The position numbers and the translations under genes were made by a program. A stretch of DNA of 64,000 nt from Lytechinus variegatus. Taxonomy: Eukaryota; Echinodermata; Echinoidea; Temnopleuroida; Toxopneustidae. The notes beneath the pieces were generated by a model. It was not told the origin of the DNA and made no database searches. It saw only the letters and a list, made by a program, of their open reading frames with translations. Positions 28,050 to 40,700 of the stretch are shown here, piece by piece. Location of the stretch: contig NC_054740.1 in NCBI RefSeq assembly GCF_018143015.1, positions 53,812,779 through 53,876,778 on the forward strand, written 5' to 3'. Within the stretch, counting starts at the first letter, position 1; every line of letters starts with the position of its first letter.

Positions 28050-28588
28050 AGGAGATTATGCCCCCCCCCCGAACTGCATCGACCCACCATGTATTATTGA
28101 TTGGAAATAGCAATATTGGAGCGACATATCAATTTGGTTTGGTATTGTTTCAAGTAGCATAATGTTCAACAATTTATTGATACTCTTTCATAGCGACGGA
28201 TGTGTATCGTTCACATTGCAATATCCATTGAAAATGCGTATTCTTTGGAAGCCTTAGTTATGATCGCCATAAATAACTATGCTTCAATTGATTTTTTTTC
28301 ATCTACATGTATGTTGTAAGCACCTGAATCCCTATTATTCAATCACATTGTACAGACTTTTTTTTCCATTTCGAGTATTGCGTTTAAAGTCGTGCGAGTC
28401 TCTCATCTATTGTTACCCTCGAGCATACAGTTTGGCCCCGGAGTTCGGCCTCCTGATCTCGTGCTCCCGTTCCTTTCATGCGTAAACACAGGCATGACAG
28501 GTCACTCCTGTTATTTGTTCTCACCATATACCCGGCAGTTCTGTCATTGATAAGTGTATTGCGTCGGGCTTGAAGGGATATTAAAAAA
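28050..28588 (+). promoter_or_regulatory. 5' flank of the sulfotransferase-like gene
   Basis: 539 bp between the last MITE and the ATG, moderately AT-rich. I see no clear TATA box or initiator. The sequence just before the start is 'ttaaaaaaATGG', with A at -3 and G at +4, a good animal start context. Any 5'UTR exon boundary is not visible. Confidence 0.3.
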
Positions 28589-28782
28589 ATGGCTGATCAA
28601 AAGTCCCCCAAATCACCGTCGACCTCGTCCACGACCACGGATTCCAACCAGCGCCAGACTCGAGTGATGCTTTGGTGTACGCCCAGGTCAACGTCGACCA
28701 TTTTAACCAAGTGTCTGAGTTTTGTGCCGAAAACGCAGGTGTACTTTGAGCCCTATTACTTCTGTTATGAGGCATTGGAAAG
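28589..28782 (+). CDS. Exon 1 of the sulfotransferase-like gene
   Basis: Encodes residues 1-64 and two bases of codon 65: a Ser/Thr-rich N-terminus of about 24 residues, then the PAPS-loop motif. The donor is ag|GTAAAT at 28783. Confidence 0.85.
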
Positions 28783-31700
28783 GTAAATAATTGATAACGT
28801 ATTATTCAGTTTGTAGGCATATGCCGATAGGTTTGTGCAGATTATGATTCATTCATATTCTTATCAGCCATTTTTAGGATCTCAGACATAGATGTAAACA
28901 GGATTGAGGCACCTGTAGCAGCTATGCTAATGAATATACATGATAAAGAAAAACAAACGTAATGCCAATAGAAACTATCTTAAAAACGTTGCGGTATCCT
29001 CTCAAGGTGCAAATGAGTTAATCTGGTCCCTAATCACACTCCTCTCTGAGTGAAATGAGGGACCAGTCCTAATGGATTGGGATTTCAATCTTTCAAGAGT
29101 GAATTTTTGCCTTATTTAGAGCGAAAGGGTAAAAAATTCCAAAAGAGGTAAAAATTCACTCTTGAAAGATTAAAATCTCATTTCAACAGGACTGGTCCCT
29201 CATTTCACTCTGAGAGGAGAGTGATTAGGGACAAGAATAAGCCCGGGGGCAGTCAAATGTATATTGTTGAACACATGCGTGGCCAAATTATTTTCAAACA
29301 CCCCCTAAACGATTTTTTTTCTCTGTGTGCAAAATAACCCCCTAAACAAGTTTTTCGCGGGCTTTATGTATACATTTTGGTTCCTAAACAAGTTGTCGCC
29401 AGAATGTGACCCCGGGAAAAACCCTAATGACGTTTGGCTAGTCTTAAGAAAAAAAACTCTGGAAAAAATACCCTTAATACGCTCCTTGGCTTTAGTGGTT
29501 CTGTCTCACGACTCGTAAGGGTTCGTGTTTTCGAATCTCATAACGGCATAGCGTCCTTTTTGCAAAGCGTCAATTCATACTTTGCCAATCTCCATCCAAG
29601 TATTGGTACCCAGTTGGAGGCGAAAGTCAGTGTACGCCTACCAGTTTGGTCTTGGAACTCCTATTGGAATGTGCTTCTCAGGGAGTGTAGACGGTGCATA
29701 CTTTGTGTGCGGGCATGCCAGGATCCGATGAGCGCGTTATTAATAATGTTAAAAGCGCTTTAAAGACGTCGTCCGATGCGCTATATAAAAAGCGGATTAT
29801 TATTATTTTTATCATTATCATTGTTATTATTATCTTTATTATTATTATTATTATCATCATTATCACTATTATTATCATCATTATCATTATTATTATTATC
29901 ATCATTATCATTATTATTATTATTATTATCATTATAATAGTATTTGTGATAAGCTCGGTCTCTTTGCTCCATCGCTCCCTTTCTTGCTCTTGAAAATCGA
30001 TTTGCTGTTCTTGTTTTCCTTCGGTCAGTCTTAGTTTGATGTATTTTATTTTTGGAAAATGTCTGTATGTTTTGATAAAGAAGCAATTTCGCGATTGCTT
30101 GTTTAGCATTCATAATTCCATTTTCCCAAGTTTCTCCATAATATTTCAGATGCAAGTAGCACATATCTAGAACATTTTGTTTCTCTAAATGTTATTGAGG
30201 TCCTTATGTAAGGGCGGATCGAATAATATCATATTTATATCACTAAATAATCGCCTGCTTCTCAAGTTTGCTTATTTATTTCAAATCTTTAACCAGAGTG
30301 GCCTGATCAGCATTATGTGAAATTACACAATATATACAATTAAAACGTTCCTTGAAAATCACTTGTCTTCCACGGTTCACTGCATTATAATTCATAACAT
30401 AAAGAAAGCTAAAAAATTTCAATATAAGAGTCATCACATCAAAACGAAAGAAAAGAAGACATATATGCACATCAAAATAAGACTCAGAATGAGAAAGTAA
30501 AAGGAAATGCTAAGAGAGGGATAGAGAGGGGGAGAAATAGATAGAGGCAGACAGAGAGGGAGAAAGAGGCAGAGAAAGAGAGAGAAAAAATATGTTAGAG
30601 AAAGTGAGAGTTCAGGAGCAAAGAAAATTATGTAATATCTGACCAATCAAAGCATAATCTACTCTTACATAATAGCATAGGACAAGAAACACATTGAAGA
30701 AGTAATCATGCATTCATAATCATAAAACATAATACACATAATAAAACATAATACACATACTGCTCCAGATATATTGCATCAACCAACAAAACTACTTCGA
30801 CCAGGGAAACTTTTTCAGTGATCTGAATGCGCCTTGGTAGTCATGGTAATTGCTATTGTCACAACACAGGTCTGGACCGTGACTATCATGGGATCAAATC
30901 AATGTTCGCGTTAATCATCAATCTCTGCCCCTTTGTCCATGTTCCATTGGATACTGTGACAACTTCCCTTTATAACCAGAGTCCGGTTTCCGGATTTTTA
31001 TGAGTTGTCCGGGAAAATAATACTTTTTTTTTGTGAATTACAGCAGGTTACCGGGTCTAGAAGTCTTCTGGCAAATATATTGTCGATTCGATCACTTTTT
31101 GAAAGGTCTTTTTTTTTTAAACACATCCCTTTCCGATGTCAATGTTGTATTCATTATGTTGTGTCTCCATGCTTTTTTATATATATTTTGAATGCTTGTT
31201 TTTTCTTTTTTTTTCATGATATTGTATTTTCATCAGATTGTGGAAATTAACCTGAATTGAAGTGAATTTAAAAAGAATGAAAGGACTTGTCGGTTTTTTT
31301 TTCAAATTCTATTTTATCCGACAGTCACCGAAGGTCAGTTAAAGTCAGACACTGCTCTGAGACGTTTTGTCATGTTTGTGTATAAGACAACAAATGTTGA
31401 ATAAATCCTCTCATGGTGATTTTTTTCTAGATCATTTTATTTGTTTGTTTACGAGGATAGGTTGAAGAGCTTGGGGATCGACGTCGACCCGTCCTCGATG
31501 AAGTCGTACGATGACGTTAAAACGACGGACTGGTGGACGACTGCGAATTTGATCAGCGGTGGAGACTGTAGTAAAGAGGGCACCCCAGACTTCAATAAGA
31601 TGAAGTAAGTTAACTCATATCATTGGCATACAGAGAGAGGGGAGGGAATACGCCCCTTACCCCCCGAAAGTTCCAAGACCCTGTTGCACCCACAAATGTA

Positions 31701-34700
31701 ATAATGCCCACAAATGTAATAACGCCCACAAATGTAATAACACTTTACCCACAAATGTAATAACGCCCACAAATGTAATAACACTTTACCCACAAATGTA
31801 ATAATTTCACCCACAAATGTAATAATGCACTTTACCCACAAATGTAATAATTTTTGATCGCCCACAAATGTAATAATGACTTTACCCACAAATGTAATAA
31901 ATTTGAAGGGATTTTTGGCAAATCCGTTCTGAACTAAAATCGTATAGTAATGCGTTCATATAGCACAAAAGTGCAAAGTCTCTCTTCCTGACCCGGTTAA
32001 TTAACAAATTATAATATAAATCCAAAGTCTTTATTCCAGACCCGGTTGTTTCAAAAATTATAATATAAATCCAAAGTCTTTATTCCAGACCCGGTTGTTT
32101 CAAAAATAATAATATGAGCCCAAAGTCTTTATTCCAGACCCGGTTGTTTCAAAAATTATAATATAAATCCAAAGTCTTTATTCCAGACCCGGTTGTTTCA
32201 AAAATAATCATATGAGCCTGAAGTCTTTATTCCAGACCCGATTGTTTCAAAAATGATAATATAAGTCCAAAGTCTTTTCTCCAGACCCGGTTGTTTAAAA
32301 ATTATAATATAAATCCAAAGTCTTTTTCCAGACCCTGTTGTTTCAAAAATTATAATATAAATCCAAAGTCTTTATTCCAGACCCGGTTGTTTAAAAAATT
32401 ATAATATAAGTCCAAAGTCTTTTCTCCAGACCAGGTTGTTTCAAAAATTATAATATAAATCCAAAGTCTTTTTCCAGACCCGGTTGTTTAAAAAATTATA
32501 ATATAAATCCAAAGTCTTTATTCCAGACCCGGTTGTTTCAAAAATAATAATATGAGCCCAAAGTCTTTATTCCAGACCCGGTTGTTTCAAAAATTATAAT
32601 ATAAGTACAAAGTCTTTATTCCAGACCCGGTTGTTTAAAAAATAATCATATTAGCCTAAAGTCTTTATTCCAGACCCGATTGTTTCAAAAATGATAATAT
32701 AAGTCCAAAGTCTTTTCTCCAGACCCGGTTGTTTAAAAAATTATAATATAAATCCAAAGTCTTTTTCCAGACCCGGATGTTTCAAAAATTTAATATAAAT
32801 CCAAAGTCATTATTCCAGACCAGGTTGTTTCAAAAATAATAATATGAGCCCAAAGTCTTTATTCCAGACCCGGTTGTTTAAAAAATTATAATATAAGTAC
32901 AAAGTCTTTATTCCAGACCCGGTTGTTTAAAAAATAATCATATGAGCCTAAAGTCTTTATTCCAGAACCGATTGTTTCAAAAATGATAATATAAGTCCAA
33001 AGTCTTTTCACCAGACCCGGTTGTTTCAAAAATTATAATATAAATTCAAAGTCTTTTTCCAGACCCTGTTGTTTCAAAAATTATAATATAAATCCAAAGT
33101 TTTTATTCCAGACCCATTTCTTTAAAAAATAATTATATAATTCCAAAGTCTTTATTCCAGACCCGATTGTTTCAAATATTATGAAGTCCAAACTAAGATA
33201 CGATAATGATGTTCCGGTGGAATAAAAATGAGAATCGAGCCTAGTCTTCTCTCTAGACCCAGTTAATTAAAACTGGTGGAATCAAAGTCTTTGTTGTTGT
33301 TTTAAATTATACTGAACTTATTGTGAATATACGCACTATGAGTAAATTGAGAATCAAGCATAGTCTTTTCTCCAGACCCGGTTATTTAAAACTAAAACCC
33401 TATAGTAATGCCTTCATATAGCACAAAAGTCCAGTCTTTTTCCAGACGCAGTAGTTTCAAAAATTATAATGTAAGTCCAAAGTCTTTTTTTCCAGACCCA
33501 GTTATTTCAAAAATTATAATATAAGTCCAAACTAAGATACCATAATGATATTCCAGTGGAAAAAAAGAAAATCGAGCTTAGCCTTTTCTCCCAACCCTGT
33601 TATTCAAAAATTGTAAATAACAATACAACAACAACAAAAACCGTATAAAGACCCCATAATCTTATTAATGCTGGATAACATGGACATATAGCGTAGTCTT
33701 TCAGCCAGACCCAGTCATTTGTTTTTCAAAATAAGGCTAAGAGTAAAAATATAAATAACTCCAAATCTAATACCAAGCAATCCTTGAACCTAAGAACATG
33801 TTTTTAAAAAGAGGTTTAGAATGTTGTCTTTACTCCAGACCTAATCATTACAAAAATTACGAAAAAAAATCTAACATACGACCCTATCATATTCTCTTGG
33901 AATAACATGAGTTGTAAAACGGACTCTTTCCTCCAGACCAGGTTATCTAAGAAATGAATTAAAAAAGAAAATCAAATCTAAAACCAATTTTTAAAATTTA
34001 CACCCAGTAAAAAAATATGTCTGTACCCCACACCCAGATTCTTTTGTATAATAATACTAAGACCCCTACAAAACATTGTAATTATGCATTTGCAAAGAAA
34101 ACGTCCATTTTCCAGACTTGGTTATTATTCAAAAATAAAATTGTCTAAAACAAATACCCAATAATCTAACTACTGTGAAATAACATGGAGATCGATTGTA
34201 GACTTTCCTCCAGACACAATTATTTCAAGAATAAAAAAAACAATAAAACCCAACCCCCAACAACGAATCTAAGAACCAACAATCCTCCAAATTAAGACCA
34301 AGTACAAAAGCACATGTTTAGAGCGTTGCCTCTATTCCAGACCCAGTCATTTACAAATTAATTCAAACAATCTTAAAACATAAGACTTTGTCATATTCTT
34401 ATTCCTGTTGAATAACATTATTATGCTTAGACCTTCGTCTAGACCTAGCTATTTATAAGATAAACAAATATTGAAAAAAAAATCAAAGCTGAGACCAATC
34501 TTTAAAATTAAACCCAGTTAAAATGCTTGGGTTTAGAGAGTTGTCTTTACCCCACATCCAGATCTCTTAAAATACAAATTAAGCAAAAGATTAATCTAAA
34601 AACTTAGACACCAGCATCTCCCAAACTATAAAACCCTGTGAAAAGGCATACCGTAAGTTGGTATACAACTTGTTTTTGTTTGATGGAAGTGAAATAAATA

Positions 34701-37700
34701 AAATTGAATTGAATTGAATACCACAAAAACGTCAAATTAATAAAAGGTGTAAATATTCAGATCTGAATGGTACGCGCCTTAAAAACCCAAAATAACAACA
34801 ACAACAACGTTATTCTACATCAATGATATTGTGGCGTCTTTGTTAATATAGTTTGTCTGTTTTTATCGTTTCTAATAATTTCCTATTTTGAAATAACTGC
34901 ATGGGTCTAGAGCAAAGACTACACCATATTTAAAGACTGGGCGTTGTGCACCTGTAATCCAAGCTATGTGGGAAAGATTTTCTTTTATATAATATCTCAT
35001 AGATCGTCGATCAACAACCTTATCGTTTACGGGAAGTAATCCCCATATTGTGTGCTGATATCTTATTCCTCAGTTTTTTGTTTTATATGTATTTAAAGGT
35101 TTTGTGTTTTTTTTTTCATAAAAAAGGAATGAATATACAAGAAATAATAATAATAAACAAGTGGAATGCCTCTGACCGTCTCACCTGCATCACGCGATTC
35201 AACATAGCAGCAGTGCTGACTTTGAAAACTACTATAACTCGAACAAAACAAGATGTTAAGTGATACTTGGTTACTCTTATTTCCACGTTTTATGAACTAG
35301 ACCAATACACTTACAGAGATAGGATGGTAATTCAACAAATACCCCCAATGTGGCCAAAATTCATTGACCTCACATGACCTTTGACCTTGATCATGTGACT
35401 TGAAACTTGCACAGGATATTCAGTGATACTTGATTACTCTTATGTCCAAGTTTCAAAAGTCAGATCAATAAACTTGCAAAGTTATGATGGTAATTCAACA
35501 GATACCCCATTATGGCCAAAGTTCATTGACCTTTGACCTTGGTCATGTGACCTAAAATGCACACAGGATGTTCAGTGATACTTGATTACTCTTATGTCCA
35601 AGTTTTATGAACTAGACCAACATATTTTCAAAGTTATGATGATAATTCAACAACAAAAAAATCCCAATTCGGCCAAAGTTCATTGACCCTAAATGACCTT
35701 TGACCTTGATCATGTGACCTGAAACTTGCCCAGGATGTTCAGTGATACTTGATTACTATTATGTCCAAGTTTCATGAATCAGATCCAAAACCTTTTTAAG
35801 TTTTGATTGTAATTCATCAGATACCCCCAAATCGGCCAAAGTTCATTGACCTTAAATGACATTTGACCTTGGTCATGTGACGTACAACTCATGCAGGATG
35901 TTTGGTGATACTTGATTAACCTTATGTCCAAGTTTAATGAACTAGGTCTATATATTTTTTAAGTTATGATGATATTTCAAAATCTTAACCTCAGGTTAAG
36001 ATTTTGATGTTGATTCCCCCAACATGGTCTAAGTTCATTGACCCTAAATGACTTTTGACCTTGGTCATGTGACGTGAAACTCTAATAGGATGTTAAGTAA
36101 TACTTGGTTAACCTTATGGCCAAGTTTCATGAACTAGGTTTCTATACTTTCTAAGTTATGATGTCATTTCAAAAACTATTCTTAGGTTAAGATTTGATGT
36201 TGACGCCGCCGCCGTCGCCGTCGGAAAAGCAGCGCCTATAGTCTCACTCTGCTATGCAGGTGAGACAAAAAGAAGTAATAAAAATAATACTAAATAAATA
36301 GTTACCCTACTTCTCATACAGTGGGTGGCAAAAATAGTCAATCATGACTTATTGCCAAATAAAAACATGGAATGGAATGGTTATCCCCTCTTGTTAGAAT
36401 GTTTTTCTTTTATATGATATATCATAGATCGTCAATCAACAACTTTATCGTTTTCGGGAAGTAATCCCCCTATTGTTTACTGATATCTTATTTCTCAGTT
36501 TTTTTTTCATATGTATTTTAATGTTTTGTTATTTAGGTGTTTTCAAAGAAAAAAGGAAGGAATATACAAGAAATTATTTTTTTTAACGGACAAGTCCACC
36601 CCAACAAAAACTTGATATGAATAAAAAAAGAAAAATTCGACAAGCATAACACTGAAAATTTCATCAAAATCGGATGTAAAATAAGAAAGTTATGGCATTT
36701 TAATGTTTCGCTTCATTTCACAAAACAGTTATATGCACATCTCGGTCGGTATGCAAATGAGGAACTGATGACATCACTCACTCACTATTTCTTTTGTATT
36801 TTCTTAAATGAAATATGAAATATTTTTATTTTCTCGTCATTGTCATGTGAAATGAGGTTTCATTCCTCCCTGCAACACGTGGAAATGTATTATTTTAACA
36901 TTTTGTGCTTTAGGCAAGGAGGTCCTTATCGTCAAATTCGTAAAAATTGAAATAATGTATAATTCAAACAATGAAAACCAAAAGAAAGAGTGAGTGAGTG
37001 ACATCATCGACTCTCTCATTTGGATGTAGCTGGCTCGTTCATATAACTATTTTGTTAAAAATAAACAAAACTTTGAAATGTCATAACATTCTTATTTTAC
37101 ATCCGATTTTGATGAAATCTTTAGCATTGTGCTTGTCTGATTTTTCTCTATTGATTCAAATCAACATTTTTCTGAAGAGGTCTTTGTTTTGTTGTTGTTG
37201 TTGTGTTTTTAATGACTTTTATAACTGGGTCTGACAGAAAGACTACGCTACATTTCCATGTTATTCAACATAAATAGGATCGTGGGTCTTTGTTTTTTTA
37301 TAATTATTATATTTTTTTAAATAAATGGGTCTGGAAAAAAGACTTTGGACTTATATTCTAATTTTTTAATTAACCGGGTCTTAAAAAAAAGATTTCGCAT
37401 TTTTGTGCCATATAAACACATTACTATAAAGTTTCAGCTTTTAGTTACCAGGTCTGGAGCAAAGACTATGCTTGATTTTCAATTTACCATTAGCGTCTGG
37501 AGAAAAGACTAAGCTCGATTCTCATTTTTATTCCACTGGAATATCATTAATGTATCCCATTTGGGATTAAAATTATAATTTTTGAAATAACCGGGTCTGG
37601 AATAAAGACTTTGGACTTATATTATTATTTTTTAAACAACTGGGTCTGGAATAAAGACTTTTGATTTATATTATAATTTTTGAAACAACAGGGCTTGGAA

Positions 37701-40700
37701 AAAGACTTTGGATTTATATTATAATTTTTGAAACAACTGGTTCTGGAGAAAAGACTTTTGATTTATATTATAATTTTTGAAACAACAGGGCTTGGTAAAA
37801 GACTTTGGATTTATATTATAATTTTTGAAACAACTGGTTCTGGAGAAAAGACTTTGGACTTATATAATCATTTTTTAAACAATCGGGTCTAGAATAAAGA
37901 CTTTTGGATCATATGATTATTTTTTAAACAACCGGGTCTGGAATAAAGACTTTGGACTTATATTATTATTTTCTAAACAACCGGGTCTGGAATAAAGACT
38001 TTGGATTTATATTATAATTTTTGAAACAACAGGGTCTGGAAAAAGACTTTGGATTTATATTATAATTTTTGAAACAACCGGGTCTGGAATAAAGACTTTG
38101 GGCTCATATTATTATTTTTGAAACAACCGGGTCTGGAATAAAGACTTTGGGCTCATATTATTATTTTCAAAACAACTGGGTCTGGAATAAAGACTTTGGA
38201 TTTATATTATAATTTTTTAAACAACCAGGTCTGGAATAAAGACTTTGGACTTATATTATAATTTTCTAAACAACTGGGTCTGGAATAAAGACTTTGGATT
38301 TATATTATAATTTTCTAAACAACCGGGTCTGGAATAAAGACTTTGATTTATATTATAATTTTTGTAACAACCGGGTCTGGAATAAAGACTTTGGGCTCAT
38401 ATTATTATTTTTGAAACAACCGGGTCTGGAATAAAGACTTTGGGCTCATATTATTATTTTCGAAACAACCGGGTCTGGAATAAAGACTTTGGATTTATAT
38501 TATAATTTTTGAAACAACCGGGTCTGGAATAAAGACTTTGGGCTCATATTATTATTTTTGAAACAACCGGGTCTGGAATAAAGACTTTGGATTTATATTA
38601 TAATTTTTGAAAAAACCGGGTTTGGAATAAAGACTTTGGACTTATATTATAATTTGTTAATTAACCGGGTCAGGAAATGAGACTTTGCACGTTTGTGCTA
38701 AATGAACGCATTACTATACGATTTTAGCTTAGAACGGATTTGCCAAAAATCCCTTCAAATTTATTACATTTGTGGGTAAAGTCATTATTACATTTGTGGG
38801 CGATCAAAAATTATTACATTTGTGGGTAAAGTGCATTATTACATTTGTGGGTGAAATTATTACATTTGTGGGTAAAGTGTTATTACATTTGTGGGCGTTA
38901 TTACATTTGTGGGTAAAGTGTTATTACATTTGTGGGCGTTATTACATTTGTGGGCGATTATTACATTTGTGGGTGTAACAGACCCCCCCCCCCAAAAAAA
39001 AAAGGGAAAACAAGAGAAAACAAAAGGAAAATAGATGAAATGTGATTGTCGCGATTATGTAAAAATGATAAAAAAATAAACTTATCATTTTAAAATGCCA
39101 AATTTGTGCTTGCTGGCAACTTTCAAGATATTTTCCCACATTTTGCCGCGTTGTGTCCCTTTAAAACTGTTACCCCCACTGTTTACATTATTTTTTTTTA
39201 GCAAGGTCAGTAAGGAGAGGTCCCACTTTCTCAAGTTGGAGATTCAGTCAGGGTGTGGCGCTCTGTTGCAACAATATAGATTCGTGAAGCAGGTTCAAAA
39301 TATATTTCTAATATGGGGTTACCCCACAAGAGTGTATCCAGCATCAGATACTACAAAGCATTTTAGGGCCCAATTATCTGGGGACAATATAGTGACTCTA
39401 TTATGCTTGTGCAAGGACCCATATAGTTGATGCTGGATACGCTGGTAGATCAACCCCCCCCCCTCACCTGGCCTCCCCAGGCCTCAGTCCCCACGACTCC
39501 CCAGAAATACATTTTCCTCTAAAAGCGTGCATAGGCACTGTATCCTGCTCAGAACAAGTATAAAGTTATTTCTTTGTCGTCTTGCATGCCCACCCCCCTA
39601 TAAAAAATATCCTGGTGCCACACTCAAGCTCTTCGTCATTCATAATTCAAACTATCTTTTAAAAACCCAGACCAGTTTTCCGTAATGACGTGTTTGTATT
39701 TTAAAGGTCAAGTCCACCCGAGGGAAATGCTGACTCGAATAAATAGAGAAAAATCAAACTAGCATAGTGCTGAAAATTTCATCAAAATCGGATGTAAAAT
39801 AAGAAAGTTATGACATTTTAAAGTTTCGCTTATTTTTCACAAAACAGTGATATGCACAACTAGGTGAGTCAGTCGATGATGTCCATCACTCACTATTTCT
39901 TTTGTTTTTTTATCGTTTGAATTATGCAATATTGCATTTTTTATAGATTTGACAACAAGGACCAACTTGACTGAACTATATAGTATGAAGCAATGCTAAT
40001 TCCTCATGTTCCGGAAGGAATTAATCGTTGTATCACTTGACAATGAGGTGAAAATTAGAATATTTCACATTTCATATAGTAAAATACAAAAGACTAGTGA
40101 GTGGGTAACGTCATAGTCTCCTCATTTGCATACCAGGCAGGATGTGTACAACTGTTTTGTAAAATTAAACGAAACTTTAAAATGTCATAATTTTCTTATT
40201 TTACATCCGATTTTGATGAAATCTTCAGTGTTATGCTTGTTGTATTTTTCTCTTTTTATTCAAATAAACTTTTTGTTGGGGTGGACTTGTCCTTTAAGTT
40301 TAAGGTCAAAATTTTGTGCTTGTACTGTTAAAATCGCTCTCATTAAGTCACTTTTAGGTAGTAAAAATACAACCAATTTTTTTTCTTTATTTAGGCCTAT
40401 ACAGATTAAGATGTGGATACCTGTCAATCATCTCGATATGCCCTACGTTATGTCGTGCACATTCTATGAAGCTGATGTCTCTCTTTTGATATAGGTCCAT
40501 GCTCAAAGTGCTTTTTCTGATATTATATATACATCGTATTTTCACTCATAATTGATGATTTTCCTCGGGAGGGGGGCGGGGGCCACTTACATTGACGAGT
40601 GGATACCATACGCGACAAAAAAAAACACGTACATTATGTGCGAAACGTAAAAAGGGTGTCAAAAACATCAAAATAATGAAAAACTTGTATCCATCTCGCT

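Larger units (their letters stand above)
31682..38980. mobile_element. 7.3-kb foldback (TU-like) transposon in intron 2
   Basis: Termini TGTTGCACCCACAAATG and its inverse CATTTGTGGGTGTAACA are flanked by GACCC on both sides (31677-31681, 38981-38985), a candidate 5-bp target duplication; the right one merges into a C run. Each arm has an outer domain of tandem CCCACAAATGTAATAA units, a unique linker, and an inner domain of ~49-bp tandem units. The core (about 34620-37200) holds other repeats and no transposase. From memory, sea-urchin TU elements have this plan (long inverted repeats with tandem outer repeats), as do Drosophila FB elements; I could not compare sequences. It lies wholly in intron 2 of the sulfotransferase-like gene, so its arms should pair in the pre-mRNA. 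Confidence 0.8.

Noticed and set aside
29678-30164. Poly-Ile and Asn/Asp-rich frames
   Set aside because: Trinucleotide microsatellite read in several frames; the same holds for 54162-54410 and 58643-59349.
31620-31889. HLWVKCYYICG-type repeat protein (also at 38772-38978)
   Set aside because: Translation of the foldback outer domain; the same peptide arises from both arms because they are inverted copies.
34978-36575. LTR pair of a retroelement
   Set aside because: The direct repeats do not have TG/CA ends, and no gag or pol-like frame, primer site or polypurine tract lies between them. I saw no retroviral, LTR or Polinton proteins elsewhere in the window.
39095-39430. Extra exon of the sulfotransferase-like gene
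   Set aside because: Exon 2 joins exon 3 directly in phase. This frame overlaps an inverted repeat and has no fitting donor.
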